Shown here in pieces: positions 26,369 through 35,304 of a DNA stretch of 64,000 nt. The position numbers and the translations under genes are program-made. The stretch is taken from the NCBI GenBank assembly GCA_019414565.1, contig DXLU01000004.1:1-64000 (forward strand), written 5' to 3'. Source of the DNA: Collinsella sp. Its GTDB lineage: Bacteria; Actinomycetota; Coriobacteriia; Coriobacteriales; Coriobacteriaceae. A model generated the notes under the pieces. It was not told where the DNA came from and did no database searches. It saw nothing but the letters and a program-made list of their open reading frames with translations. How positions within the stretch are numbered: position 1 is the first letter of the stretch; every line of letters begins with the position of its first letter.

Positions 26369-26767
26369 ATGAGAAAGATAGTTGTGGCGAGCCATTCCCT
26401 TCTCGCCCAGGGCTTCAAGGACACCCTCGAGTTCCTTACGGGTAAGGGCGACGCCGTCAACGCCGTGTGCGCCTACGTGAACGACAACGGCGAGGGGCTC
26501 GACGCGGCGGTCGAGGCGGCTCTTTCGGGCACTGACGAGGTCGTCGTCCTCACCGACGCGTACGGCGGCAGCGTGAACCAGCGCTTTTCCCGCTTCGCCT
26601 CCGACCGGATCCACGTGATCGCGGGTGTCAACCTCCCGCTCGCCATGACGGTCGCGCTCGCGCGCCCCGACGAGAAACTCGACTTCGACGCCCTCGTCAA
26701 CGAGGCGCGCCAGCAGATCATCTACGTGAACGGTGCCAGTTCCGCCGAGTGCGACGACGACGAATAG
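26369..26767 (+). CDS. PTS system mannose/fructose/sorbose family EIIA component
   Basis: EIIA of 132 residues, accepting phosphate on His9 (V-A-S-H-S-L-L-A-Q-G). The D-A-Y-G-G-S-V-N loop is present near 64-71. Last of the four PTS genes, 12 bases before the GH172 gene, consistent with one transcript from EIIB to the kinase. Confidence 0.9.
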   Translation: MRKIVVASHSLLAQGFKDTLEFLTGKGDAVNAVCAYVNDNGEGLDAAVEAALSGTDEVVVLTDAYGGSVNQRFSRFASDRIHVIAGVNLPLAMTVALARPDEKLDFDALVNEARQQIIYVNGASSAECDDDE

Positions 26768-26779
26768 AGGAGGTCGACG

Positions 26780-27904
26780 ATGAGAGAGTTCCTTAAGGAC
26801 GTGTGGATGCACGGCGGTGAGGAAAGCCGCGCCATCACCCCCGAGAACATCACGGGCGAGAAGGGCCGCGCCGCCATGTCGGCCAGCCACCTCGGCGTCG
26901 GCCGCAAGGGCTCGTGCTGCGTGCCCCTTGAGTCCGGCGAGACCATCACGCTCGCGGACATCGAGGGCCCCGGCATCATCCGCCACATCTGGATGACCGT
27001 CCCCGACAAGACCGCCGCTGGCAGCTTCGTCATGCGTGACCTCGTGCTGCGCTTCTACTGGGACGACGAGGAGACCCCCTCGGTCGAGTGCCCTGTCGGC
27101 GACTTCTTCTGCAACGGCTTCGGTGAGCGCGCCATCGTCAACTCGATGCCCATCTGCGTGAACCCGACGGGCGGCATGAACTGCTACTTCGAGATGCCCT
27201 TCAGGAAGCACGCCAAGGTCACGCTTACGAGCGAGCACCCCGGGTTCATTAAGTACATCTTCTACACGTTCAACTACGCGCTCACCGACGTGCCGGACGA
27301 CGCCATGTACTTCCACGCCCGCTTTAACCGCGAGCGCAGCACCCGCAGGGGCGTCGACTACACCGTGCTCGACGGCGTGCGCGGCAAGGGCTACTACGTC
27401 GGCACCTACATGGCCCTGTGCGCCCTGGAGCGCTATTGGTGGGGCGAGGGCGAGATGAAGTTCTTCCTCGACGGCGACGAGGAGTTCCCCACGGTCACCT
27501 CGACGGGAGCCGAGGACTACTTCGGCGGTGCCTGGGCCTTCCTCGACAGGCCGCCCCACGCGCTGCCCGAGGCGCAGTGCTTCAACACGCTGTTCGCCGG
27601 CTACCCGTACCGCTCGACGCGCGACGCCACGCGCGACCGCTTCAGCGCGGGCAAGCCGAACCCGAATCCGATGCTCGCGACTAACGACGACGCGCTGCCC
27701 AGGCACGGCCTCTACAGGTGGCACCTTTCCGACCCGATCTCGTTCAAGGAGGACCTGCGCGTGACGTTCCAGGACCTCGGCAACGACGACATCAAGCTCT
27801 ACGAGCGCGAGGACGACATCTCCACCGTCGCCTACTGGTACCAAAGCGAGCCGCACGCCGTGCTCGCCCCGTTTGCCGCGAGGCAGGACCGCGTGCCCAG
27901 GTAG
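26780..27904 (+). CDS. GH172/DUF2961 family glycoside hydrolase
   Basis: Protein of 374 residues with the DUF2961 signatures G-P-G-I-I-R-H-I-W-M-T (about 63-73) and T-G-A-E245-D-Y-F. Characterised GH172 enzymes form or cleave difructose dianhydride and alpha-fructofuranosides or arabinofuranosides, and Glu residues in this region are catalytic. No signal peptide, so it acts in the cytoplasm on imported sugar. Placement between a PTS and a fructokinase favours a fructose-containing disaccharide. The exact linkage cannot be read. Confidence 0.85.
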   Translation: MREFLKDVWMHGGEESRAITPENITGEKGRAAMSASHLGVGRKGSCCVPLESGETITLADIEGPGIIRHIWMTVPDKTAAGSFVMRDLVLRFYWDDEETPSVECPVGDFFCNGFGERAIVNSMPICVNPTGGMNCYFEMPFRKHAKVTLTSEHPGFIKYIFYTFNYALTDVPDDAMYFHARFNRERSTRRGVDYTVLDGVRGKGYYVGTYMALCALERYWWGEGEMKFFLDGDEEFPTVTSTGAEDYFGGAWAFLDRPPHALPEAQCFNTLFAGYPYRSTRDATRDRFSAGKPNPNPMLATNDDALPRHGLYRWHLSDPISFKEDLRVTFQDLGNDDIKLYEREDDISTVAYWYQSEPHAVLAPFAARQDRVPR

Positions 27905-27983
27905 GGTTGCCTCGAAACAAGCCAACGTTATGGGCGCCCGCGGTTGACCATGACTGCGGGCGTCCCTTTGTAAGGAGGATCAC

Positions 27984-28868
27984 ATGAGCGAAAAGCAAAT
28001 GAGGCTCGGCGCCCTCGAAGCCGGCGGGACCAAGATGGTCTGTGCCGTGGTGTCCGGCGACGGCGAGGTCCTCGACCGTATGGAGACCCCGACGCTTACG
28101 CCCGCCGAGACCGTCCCGCAGATGATCGAGTGGTTCACCGCCCGCGATGTGGACGCGTTGGGCATCGGCGCCTTCGGCCCGACCTGCGTCGACCCCAACG
28201 ACGAGCGCTACGGCTCCATCCTCCAGACGCCCAAGCTCGCGTGGCGAGGCCATGGTCTTCGCGCCGCGTTCGCCGACGACCTCGGGATTCCGGTGGCCTA
28301 CGACACGGACGTTAACGTTGCCTGCCTCGGCGAAGTGGTCTTCGGCTGCTGCAAGGGGCTCGAGGACGCCGTCTACGTGACCATCGGCACCGGCGTGGGC
28401 GCGGGCGTCATGTGCGCGGGCAGACTCCTTCACGGTATGCTGCACCCCGAGGCCGGTCACATGCTGGTAAGGACCCGTCCCACCGAGGAGGGACGCTGCG
28501 TCTGCCCGAGCCACGCGAGCTGTCTCGAGGGGCTCGCCTCCGGCCCCGCCATCGCCGCGCGCTGGGGAAAGCCCGCGGCCGAGCTCGCGGACAACGATGA
28601 GGTGTGGGCGCTCGAGGGGGATTATCTGGGGCAGATGTGCGCGAACCTCGTGCTCATGTACTCGCCTCGCCGCATCGTCCTCGGCGGCGGCGTGATGCAC
28701 CAGGAGCAGCTCTACGGCATCGTCCGCAAGAAGACCCTCGAATATCTGGGTGGCTACATCCAGACCGCCGAGCTTAAGGACATGGAGAGCTACATCTGCG
28801 CCCCGGGCTGCGGCGGCGACCAAGGAATCCTCGGCGCGGCCGAGCTGGCAAGAAGGGCGCTCGCGTAA
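27984..28868 (+). CDS. ROK family fructokinase
   Basis: Sugar kinase of 294 residues. The ATP loop E-A-G-G-T-K lies at about 11-16, the catalytic region D-T-D-V-N at about 108-112, and the zinc-binding stretch C-V-C-P-S-H-A-S-C-L-E-G-L-A-S-G-P resembles bacterial ROK fructokinases more than glucokinases. It would phosphorylate the free fructose left after GH172 cleaves a PTS-imported phospho-disaccharide. AAGGAGG precedes the ATG; a strong terminator follows. Confidence 0.85.
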   Translation: MSEKQMRLGALEAGGTKMVCAVVSGDGEVLDRMETPTLTPAETVPQMIEWFTARDVDALGIGAFGPTCVDPNDERYGSILQTPKLAWRGHGLRAAFADDLGIPVAYDTDVNVACLGEVVFGCCKGLEDAVYVTIGTGVGAGVMCAGRLLHGMLHPEAGHMLVRTRPTEEGRCVCPSHASCLEGLASGPAIAARWGKPAAELADNDEVWALEGDYLGQMCANLVLMYSPRRIVLGGGVMHQEQLYGIVRKKTLEYLGGYIQTAELKDMESYICAPGCGGDQGILGAAELARRALA

Positions 28869-28900
28869 CTTGCGCTCTCTCCGCCATACAACGCGTTAAG

Positions 28901-28953
28901 AAAAGACGAGCGCTTCTTGCCAATTGAGCGGCAAGAAGTGCTCGTCTTTTGCA
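28901..28953 (+). terminator. Strong intrinsic terminator closing the fructose-sugar operon
   Basis: A 21-bp stem with a single G-T wobble (28901-28921/28930-28950), eight-base loop and flanking A and T runs. It could work on both strands, which also suits the DegV fragment on the - strand. Confidence 0.88.
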
Positions 28954-28983
28954 TTTGTTTTTGGGCAGGACGCCCCGCCTCCG

Positions 28984-29250
28984 CTAGAGTCCCTGGACCG
29001 CCACACCCACGAGGTTTGGACCGGTGTGGACAAGAAGCGCGGGGCTGATGTCGGAGCGGACGACCTCCACCGCGTTGGCCACGCGCTCGCACAGGGCCTG
29101 CTCCATACGGTCGTAGAAGTCGGCGTGGGCCGAGGTGCGGCTCGCGGCAAAGCGCACCTTGGGGTGCTTCTCGACGATGGCGGCGATGAGCTTGACCTCG
29201 GTGCGATGCGGTGCTTGCACAGCCATTTCGTGTGCGCGAGGCTGTTGGCT
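28984..29250 (-). pseudogene. C-terminal fragment of a DegV-family protein
   Basis: About 80 codons ending D-I-S-P-A-L-L-V-H-T-G-P-N-L-V-G-V-A-V-Q-G-L, resembling the H-T-G-P-G end of DegV fatty-acid-binding proteins. The first two thirds of the gene are absent and only a remnant start region is seen. No function is expected. Confidence 0.55.
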
Positions 29251-29270
29251 TTCTGGGCCACAGCAATCAC

Positions 29271-29443
29271 CTTCCCCCTAGTATGATGACCTGAACAATC
29301 CTCATGCTAGGGGGAAGGTTTTTGTCGCGTAGCGGAAATTGGCCTCCACCCGCTGAGCGGGTGGCTTTCTATGCCGCGCGTGCCGCGCGGCACGGACTAA
29401 AGTCCATGAATAAAAACGAGGAAGGCCACGTCCGGCCTCCCTC
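29271..29443. repeat. Cluster of five consecutive hairpins
   Basis: Stems: CTTCCCCCTAGTATGA/TCATGCTAGGGGGAAG (29271-29317, one G-T), CCACCCGC/GCGGGTGG (29346-29364), GCCGCGCG/CGCGCGGC (29373-29391), GGACT/AGTCC (29394-29405), GAGGAAGGCC/GGCCTCCCTC (29418-29443, one mismatch). The first ends in GTTTTT and could terminate. The series resembles IS200/IS605-type ends or a structured RNA; no transposase is nearby. Confidence 0.6.
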
Positions 29444-29516
29444 GCAAAGGGTCTCTGATTACTCCCACTCATTGGGGACAGACTTAAATGAGTGCTCTTG
29501 AAATGCCGGCGCCTGG

Positions 29517-29569
29517 GGACGTTCTTTTTCTGTCTGCAGTTTGGAACGTTCCTTTTCTGTCGGCAGTTT
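29517..29569. repeat. Two tandem 26-27 base units
   Basis: Two adjacent copies of a unit beginning GGACGTTC or GGAACGTTCC, with TTTTCTGTC in the middle and GCAGTTT at the end (29517-29542 and 29543-29569), followed by GGGACGGTCC. Similar wording recurs in gut actinobacteria as intergenic repeat debris; that last point is from memory. Confidence 0.5.
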
Positions 29570-29683
29570 GGGACGGTCCTTAGAGCTGCAGCGCGCCATG
29601 AGCGATGAGGCGAAGCGGATCATCCTGTCTTTTGAGTTCTAAGCATAAGCTCCTGTCTCTGAGCAATGACCGGTTCGCATTTG

Positions 29684-29802
29684 TGCGCATTTACGTGCGT
29701 GGGATTGCGTGAATATGCGTATAGATGCGCCGTTTACGGGATAAAAATGACCGTTTAGCGGTGAGATACGCAAAAACGCGCACAGAAGCGCGTGTTTGTG
29801 CG
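29684..29802. promoter_or_regulatory. Helically phased TGCG array upstream of the oxidoreductase-DeoR operon
   Basis: TGCG occurs at 29684, 29696, 29706, 29716 and 29726, that is at 12, 10, 10 and 10 base steps. Its complement CGCA follows at 29769 and 29779, and TGCG again at 29799. CCGTTTA repeats at 29730 and 29751. Regular one-turn spacing suggests an operator array, probably for the DeoR regulator at 30936. Confidence 0.6.
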
Positions 29803-29852
29803 AATATAGAGCTGTCAGAAAGCAAGGCGTTCTATGACACAGGAGGCACATA

Positions 29853-30932
29853 ATGGCAGATTCCAAGCAGGCTCCGCTCGACGCCGCGGCAGCCGCCAAA
29901 GCAGCGTTCGCTTCGGTCCAGGACAAGCCGTTCCCCGACGATATTTTTACGGCTCCCGAGCTCCATTGGGCCGTCATCGGTTGCGGCGTTATCGCCAACC
30001 AGATGGCTCAGTCCCTTGCTCTTGCCGGTCGCAAGCTTGCGGGCGTCGCCAACCGTACGCCGTCCAAGGCTCAGGCTTTTGCCGAGCAGTATGGCATCGA
30101 GAAGGTCTACGACACGGTTGAGGACCTCTACGCCGATCCTGGCATCGACGCCGTCTACATCACTACCCCGCACAACACTCATATCACCTATCTGCGCGCT
30201 GCCCTGGCAGCCGGCAAGCACGTGCTCTGCGAGAAGGCCATTACCCTCAATTCCGCTGAACTCGATGAGGCCCGTGCCATTGCCGCCGAGCACAACGTGG
30301 TCCTTATGGACGCTACCACGGTGCTCCACATGCCCTTGTATCAAGAGCTGCGTCGCCGCATGGATGCCGGCGAGTTCGGCCGCATGAACCTCGCTCAGCT
30401 CAACTTTGGTAGCTACAAGGAGTACGGCGACCTGACCAACCGTTTCTACAATCGCAACCTTGCCGGCGGTGCCATGCTCGATATTGGTGTGTATGCCCTG
30501 TCCGTCATGCGCCTGTTTATGGCGAGCCAGCCCGCCGAGGTCGTGTCTCTAGGCAACACCTGCGAGACTGGAGTCGATGTTGCGGGCGGCATCGTCTGCC
30601 GCAATGCCGAGCAGCAGCTGGGCGTCGTGAGCCTTACGCTTCACTCCAAGCAGCCCAAGCGCTCGGTCATCAGCTTTGACAAGTGCTACATCGAGGTCAA
30701 CGAATATCCGCGTGCCGATCACGCGACCATCGTGTGGACTGCGGACGGCCACCGCGAGGAGGTCCACGCAGGCACCGAGGCTTACGCCCTGTGTTATGAG
30801 ATGGCCGATCTTGAGAAGGCCGTTGCCGGCGACGACTCCAAGCGCGAGCTTCTGGATTATGCTTCTGATGTTATGGAGCTTATGACCAAGCTTCGCGCCG
30901 ATTGGGGAGTCGTGTACCCCGAGGAGGAGTAA
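29853..30932 (+). CDS. Gfo/Idh/MocA family NAD(P)-dependent oxidoreductase
   Basis: Dehydrogenase of 359 residues. A Rossmann fold with G-C-G-V-I-A-N is at about 50-56, and the catalytic-region Lys lies in C-E-K-A-I (about 130). Family members oxidise sugars, inositols or sugar derivatives. The first 30 residues are an Ala-rich extension. It shares a transcript with the DeoR gene starting three bases after its stop, so a carbohydrate substrate is likely but unknown. AGGAGGC precedes the ATG. Confidence 0.9.
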   Translation: MADSKQAPLDAAAAAKAAFASVQDKPFPDDIFTAPELHWAVIGCGVIANQMAQSLALAGRKLAGVANRTPSKAQAFAEQYGIEKVYDTVEDLYADPGIDAVYITTPHNTHITYLRAALAAGKHVLCEKAITLNSAELDEARAIAAEHNVVLMDATTVLHMPLYQELRRRMDAGEFGRMNLAQLNFGSYKEYGDLTNRFYNRNLAGGAMLDIGVYALSVMRLFMASQPAEVVSLGNTCETGVDVAGGIVCRNAEQQLGVVSLTLHSKQPKRSVISFDKCYIEVNEYPRADHATIVWTADGHREEVHAGTEAYALCYEMADLEKAVAGDDSKRELLDYASDVMELMTKLRADWGVVYPEEE

Positions 30933-30935
30933 GCG

Positions 30936-31682
30936 ATGCTTGCGGAAGATAGGCTCAACGCAATCGTGTCGATGGTGCAGCAGACGGGCTCGGTTACCGT
31001 ACCGGAGCTTGCTGAGGCCCTGGGCGTGACGGCGTCTACCATTCGGCGCGACCTGCAGACGCTCAATCGCGCACACCGTATCGCCAAGGTGCACGGTGGG
31101 GCGACGAGCCTTGAGCGCGCGCACGTGACGCGCGACCTAACGCTTAATGAGCGCAGCGATCTCCATAACGACGACAAGGAACGTATCTGCGCCCGTGCGG
31201 CGGCGCTGGTGGAGCCCGAGAGCTTTGTGTACATCGACTCGGGCTCGACGACGCTCAGGCTCATCGAGCATCTTCCACACCTTGAAGGTGTCACCTATGT
31301 GACTGATTCCGTGCTCCATGCTCAGCATCTCGCTTTGCGCGGCATGCGTACCGTGGTGCTGGGCGGCGAGCTCAAACCCGAGACCGAGGCGCTCGTTGGC
31401 CCCGATGCCTTGGCAACCTTAGACCGTTACAACTTCAACTGCGGCTTTTGGGGCTCTAACGGCATTGCCGCCGAGCAGGGCTTCACGGCGCCCGATATCG
31501 AGGAGGCGCAAGTAAAGCGTATCTCGATGCGCCATACGGCCAAGCGCTTCGTAATCTCGGACGCCAGTAAATTTGGCATGGTGGCGCCCGTCAAGTTCGC
31601 GGACTTCCGCGATGCAACGATTATTACCGCAGGCGAGGTCCCCGCCAAGTACCGGGCAATGGACAACGTCGTCACGGTCTAA
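30936..31682 (+). CDS. DeoR/GlpR family transcriptional regulator
   Basis: Regulator of 248 residues: N-terminal HTH with V-T-A-S-T-I-R-R-D-L (about 28-37) and a C-terminal sensor domain with D-S-G-S-T-T-L-R (about 99-106). It follows the oxidoreductase gene by three bases, so it probably controls its own operon through the phased TGCG array upstream at 29684-29802. Confidence 0.9.
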   Translation: MLAEDRLNAIVSMVQQTGSVTVPELAEALGVTASTIRRDLQTLNRAHRIAKVHGGATSLERAHVTRDLTLNERSDLHNDDKERICARAAALVEPESFVYIDSGSTTLRLIEHLPHLEGVTYVTDSVLHAQHLALRGMRTVVLGGELKPETEALVGPDALATLDRYNFNCGFWGSNGIAAEQGFTAPDIEEAQVKRISMRHTAKRFVISDASKFGMVAPVKFADFRDATIITAGEVPAKYRAMDNVVTV

Positions 31683-31774
31683 CGGCAGGGACGGGCTAAG
31701 GCCAAAACCACCGCGAAGGTGCCCGTCCCCATTGTGGTGGTTAGTAATGAAAACTGAGTAGTTTTCTCAATAGA

Positions 31775-31812
31775 AAAGCGGCAACGTCCATTACGGGCGT
31801 TGCCGCTTTCGT
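31775..31812 (+). terminator. Intrinsic terminator after the oxidoreductase-DeoR operon
   Basis: A perfect 12-bp stem (AAAGCGGCAACG, 31775-31786, with its complement at 31798-31809) and an 11-base loop. Confidence 0.75.
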
Positions 31813-31826
31813 TGTCTACCGGTTTA

Positions 31827-32044
31827 GTCTAAATCTGTAACAACTGGACCGCTTAAAGTGGGCTAGGTGTTACTGATTGAAATACTTCCGAATTGCGCCG
31901 TTCCTTTGTCTCAATCTGTAACATTTGGGATCGATTTTGCCGAGTTATTGTTACAGATTGAGATTTTCCCTTGAGGGGGATTCGAATGTCTCGATCTGTA
32001 ACAGATAGACCGGAAAATGGGCTCTAACTGTTACAGATCGAGAC
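31827..32044. repeat. Three successive palindromic units with CTGTAACA/TGTTACAG arms
   Basis: Unit 1 (31827-31884) is imperfect. Unit 2 has perfect 15-base arms TCTCAATCTGTAACA (31909-31923/31949-31963). Unit 3 has perfect 17-base arms (31988-32004/32028-32044). Loops are 23-25 bases and differ in sequence. No gene lies in 31683-32133. Confidence 0.85.
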
Positions 32045-32133
32045 GTTTTGGGACCGCGGCTGAGTCATCGTGGCGGCATGACGTTTGACCAGATAAAACC
32101 TGTCAAAATAAACCTGTCCCTTTTTGGCAGGAT

Positions 32134-32793
32134 TTAGGGCTCCCAGGGGCAGGGGGCTTCGATGTGGATGTGCTCGCCGGTTACGGGATGCGTGAAGGAT
32201 ACGCTGTGGGCGTGGAGCATCAGGCCGCAGGGACGCGGCGTTCCGTACAGGTCGTCGCCAATCAAGGGATGATGCTCGCTTGCCAGGTGCACGCGGATCT
32301 GGTGCTTGCGGCCGGTGAGCAGCTCGACATCAATATACGAGCGCGTAGGCAGGCCACGGCGGCTCTTAAGGCGCTTGAGTACCTTGACGCGCGTCTGAGA
32401 CGGCTTGCCGCTGGCGCCAACGCGCATCTTGCGGCTATCGTGGCGGTCGCGGGCGATAGGCTTGTCGATGAGCTTCTCGTTCCAGTCGATTTTGCCCTCG
32501 GCGAGCGCTAGGTAGTGCTTTTCGAACGCGTGGTCGATAATCATCTGGTCAAAGGCGGGCTGCGTCTGCTTGTCGAGTGAGAACAGCACCACGCCGGTGG
32601 TGTCGCGGTCCAAGCGGTTGAGCGGCTGCATGTCGGTCGCGGCAAAGCCGTCGCCCATCGCCAGCAGCAGGTCGCTGGCGTAGTCGGTGAGCGTGCGCTC
32701 GCCGGTGCCGTCGCCGTGGACGATCATGCCGGCGGGCTTGTCGATGGCCATGAGCCAGGCGTCGCAGTAGAGGACTTGAGGTTCTTCGTTCAC
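32134..32793 (-). CDS. RluA-family RNA pseudouridine synthase
   Basis: Enzyme of 219 residues that isomerises uridine in rRNA or tRNA. The catalytic Asp is in L-N-R-L-D-R-D-T-T-G (about 57-66; Asn replaces the usual His before R-L-D), and the C-terminal G-R-K-H-Q-I-R-V-H motif is present. It lacks an S4 domain, so it resembles RluA/RluC-type short members. The target position cannot be assigned. 15 bases separate it from the U32 peptidase gene upstream on the same strand. Confidence 0.9.
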   Translation of the reverse strand: MNEEPQVLYCDAWLMAIDKPAGMIVHGDGTGERTLTDYASDLLLAMGDGFAATDMQPLNRLDRDTTGVVLFSLDKQTQPAFDQMIIDHAFEKHYLALAEGKIDWNEKLIDKPIARDRHDSRKMRVGASGKPSQTRVKVLKRLKSRRGLPTRSYIDVELLTGRKHQIRVHLASEHHPLIGDDLYGTPRPCGLMLHAHSVSFTHPVTGEHIHIEAPCPWEP

Positions 32794-32808
32794 GTGTAAG
32801 CCTTTCGG

Positions 32809-35304
32809 TTAGCTGATTCCCACAAACATGCAGCCCGAGGTGGCACCGCGCAGGCGGGCGGCGGGCTTGCGGCCGGCTTGCGCTGCCTCGACGGCGCGGC
32901 GGACGCGAGCGGTGGCGCGGCCCACCTCATCCGTCTCGAGCAGCGTTCCGTCCACCATGAGACGACGGACGCCGGCGTCGAGCAGCTGTGGTACCTGCGG
33001 CGTAAGGTCGATGGGGTAGGCGTCGTACAGGCGTGAGCGGCCGTGGATGTCGGTGCGCACCGGCATGACCTTGCCGTCGATATTCTTGAGCGACAGCTTG
33101 CGGGCGCGCAGGCGGCAGTTGGCGCAATCGTGGATGCAGCCATTGGCCACCTGCAGGATGCAGTGCTCGCTCGTCATAACGCGCGGGCGGCCGAAAACGG
33201 TGATGCCCAGGACCGCGGGCGCGGCGGCGCCAAGCGAGATAATCTCGTCGAGCGTGATCTCGGGCGAGAGCCAAAACGCGCCGGCTCCGCGCTCGGCAAG
33301 TGCCTCCATGCAAGGGGTGTTGTGCACGGGCAGGCAAGAGCGGACCTCCGCCGTGGCACCAACTTGGGCGGCCAGGGCAAGCTCGGATATATTGCCGATA
33401 GCGACCGTGGCGCCGGCAACAACCCACGGGTCAACGCGTACGTGGTCAACGGCGCGGCAGACCTCGTCGAGTATGGGTACGATGCCCTGCTCAAACGCAT
33501 CGGCGGGGGAGAGTTCGGCCGCATCGAGTGCGTCGGTGGTCATGTAGATGCGCGTTGCACCCTCGGCGCGAGCGGCCTCGGCGGCCTCGAGCGAGGTGAC
33601 GGTAGCGCAGATCTGCGGCTCATCGCGGTAGTGCTCGGGCGCGGGGCGGGAATCATTGGTGACAATCGCCGGTAGCTCGAGCGTGCGGGCGCGCTCCTCG
33701 TACGGTGCCAGAATGGCCTCTTCCAGCGCCTTACAAGCGGCGGCGCGCACCTTGTGCACGGCGGAAAAGCCCATGCCGCAACTCTCGTCGAGGGCCACGT
33801 CAAAGCTCGCGGCCTCAAAGGGAGAGGAGCCCATGCGCCCGACGTGCTCAACCAGATCGGATGCCTCGACGGCGCGGGTCTTGGCGGCCTCGACGGTGAA
33901 GCCTGTGGCGGTGGCGGTGAGCGCGGGGTCGTCACAGCAGGTGAGTGTGACAGTAAACGGCTTGCCCAGGCGCGCCACGACGGACACATCAACAGCGCGG
34001 CGGCGCAGCACATCGCGCTTGAGCGCGGCGCCGGCGGCGTCGATGGCACGCTGGCTGCGAATCACGCGGACGCGGCAGCCCTCGGGCATGCTACGGGGCA
34101 CGCGACACTCGATAACATCGCCGGCAGCGGCATCATCGGCGGCAATGGTGGTCAGGAACTGGTCAAACTCGTTATCGTGGCGAAGCTCCAGCAGGTCGCC
34201 CTTGCCCACGGGCTCAAACAGCTCAATGCGGGCGATGGCGGCGCGGCGACGGCGGTCGTCGGGCTTGAGGCCGCGCACATCGCGGTTGGCCGGGCGGCTG
34301 CCCAGCACCGTGCCCACGATCTGGCCGCGGTTGTTGGAACGCTCATAGCTCATCATCTCGTCGCCCGAGGTGCCGTCCTGATAGGCGTGCGTAAAGTCGC
34401 GGTTAAAGCAGCGCTTGAGCTGGCGCTGGCGGGCTGCTTCCTCGTCCTTGGCAACGGTGGCTCCGGATAGCATGTCGTCAATTTCGTGACGATACACATC
34501 AACGATGGAGTACACGTAATCGGGCGCCTTCATGCGGCCCTCGAGCTTGAGCGACGCGGCGCCGGCGTCATACAGACGGCGAACAAGCTGCGAGGTGTTG
34601 GTGTCACGCGGGCACAGCGCGCGCTCGCGACCGGCAGGGGAGAGCGAGCGACCGTTCTCGTCGATCAGCTCGTAGGGCAAGCGGCAGGGCTGGGCGCACA
34701 TGCCACGGTTGGCCGATCGTCCCGCCATGGCAAAGCTCGAAAGCAGACACAGGCCCGAGTAGCAAAAGCAGATGGCGCCATGGCTAAAGACCTCAAGGTC
34801 CACATCGGGCGCGGCATCGTGAATGGCGGCAATCTCGTCGATGGAAAGCTCGCGCGAGAGGGTCACGCGGTCGGCGCCCTGCTCGCGGCACCAAAGGGTT
34901 CCGCGGTCGTCGTGGATGTTCGCCTGGGTCGAGATATGCGTCTCGATGCTGGGCATCGTGCGCTTGACCTCAAAGAACAGGCCCCAGTCCTGGATGATGA
35001 AGGCGTCGGCGCCCAGCGTGGAGCAGCGATGGATGAGCTGCAGCGCATCGCTCATCTCGGATTCCTTGATGACGATGTTGACCGTGACGTAGACGCGCGA
35101 GCCGGCCAGATGCGCGGCGCGGCAGGCCTGCTCAAAGGCCTCGTCGGTAAAGTTGGTGGCCTTGCGGCGGGCGTTGAAGCTGCCCATGCCGCAGTAGATG
35201 GCGTCTGCCCCGGCGGCGAGTGCGGCGGCAAAGGGCTCGGGCCCTCCGGCGGGCGCCAAAAGCTCGGGTCTGCGGTTGGTGGTTCGACTGGCGGTTGCGG
35301 TCAT
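32809..35304 (-). CDS. U32 family peptidase / RNA-hydroxylation-type protein
   Basis: Protein of 831 residues. The N-terminal U32 domain (E-L-L-A-P-A-G near 14-20, A-I-Y-C-G near 36-40, then E-V-F-S-H-G-A-I-C-F-C-Y-S-G-L-C-L-L-S near 172-190) is followed by a collagenase-like DUF3656 region and a second U32-like half with cysteines (C-I-L-Q-V-A-N-G-C-I-H-D-C-A-N-C). Despite the name, relatives such as RlhA hydroxylate 23S rRNA. It is co-directional with the pseudouridine synthase, which favours an RNA role. Confidence 0.88.
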   Translation of the reverse strand: MTATASRTTNRRPELLAPAGGPEPFAAALAAGADAIYCGMGSFNARRKATNFTDEAFEQACRAAHLAGSRVYVTVNIVIKESEMSDALQLIHRCSTLGADAFIIQDWGLFFEVKRTMPSIETHISTQANIHDDRGTLWCREQGADRVTLSRELSIDEIAAIHDAAPDVDLEVFSHGAICFCYSGLCLLSSFAMAGRSANRGMCAQPCRLPYELIDENGRSLSPAGRERALCPRDTNTSQLVRRLYDAGAASLKLEGRMKAPDYVYSIVDVYRHEIDDMLSGATVAKDEEAARQRQLKRCFNRDFTHAYQDGTSGDEMMSYERSNNRGQIVGTVLGSRPANRDVRGLKPDDRRRRAAIARIELFEPVGKGDLLELRHDNEFDQFLTTIAADDAAAGDVIECRVPRSMPEGCRVRVIRSQRAIDAAGAALKRDVLRRRAVDVSVVARLGKPFTVTLTCCDDPALTATATGFTVEAAKTRAVEASDLVEHVGRMGSSPFEAASFDVALDESCGMGFSAVHKVRAAACKALEEAILAPYEERARTLELPAIVTNDSRPAPEHYRDEPQICATVTSLEAAEAARAEGATRIYMTTDALDAAELSPADAFEQGIVPILDEVCRAVDHVRVDPWVVAGATVAIGNISELALAAQVGATAEVRSCLPVHNTPCMEALAERGAGAFWLSPEITLDEIISLGAAAPAVLGITVFGRPRVMTSEHCILQVANGCIHDCANCRLRARKLSLKNIDGKVMPVRTDIHGRSRLYDAYPIDLTPQVPQLLDAGVRRLMVDGTLLETDEVGRATARVRRAVEAAQAGRKPAARLRGATSGCMFVGIS

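Noticed and set aside
31827..32044. CRISPR array
   Set aside because: Only three units, each an inverted repeat with long arms, not identical direct repeats separated by unique spacers; no cas genes.
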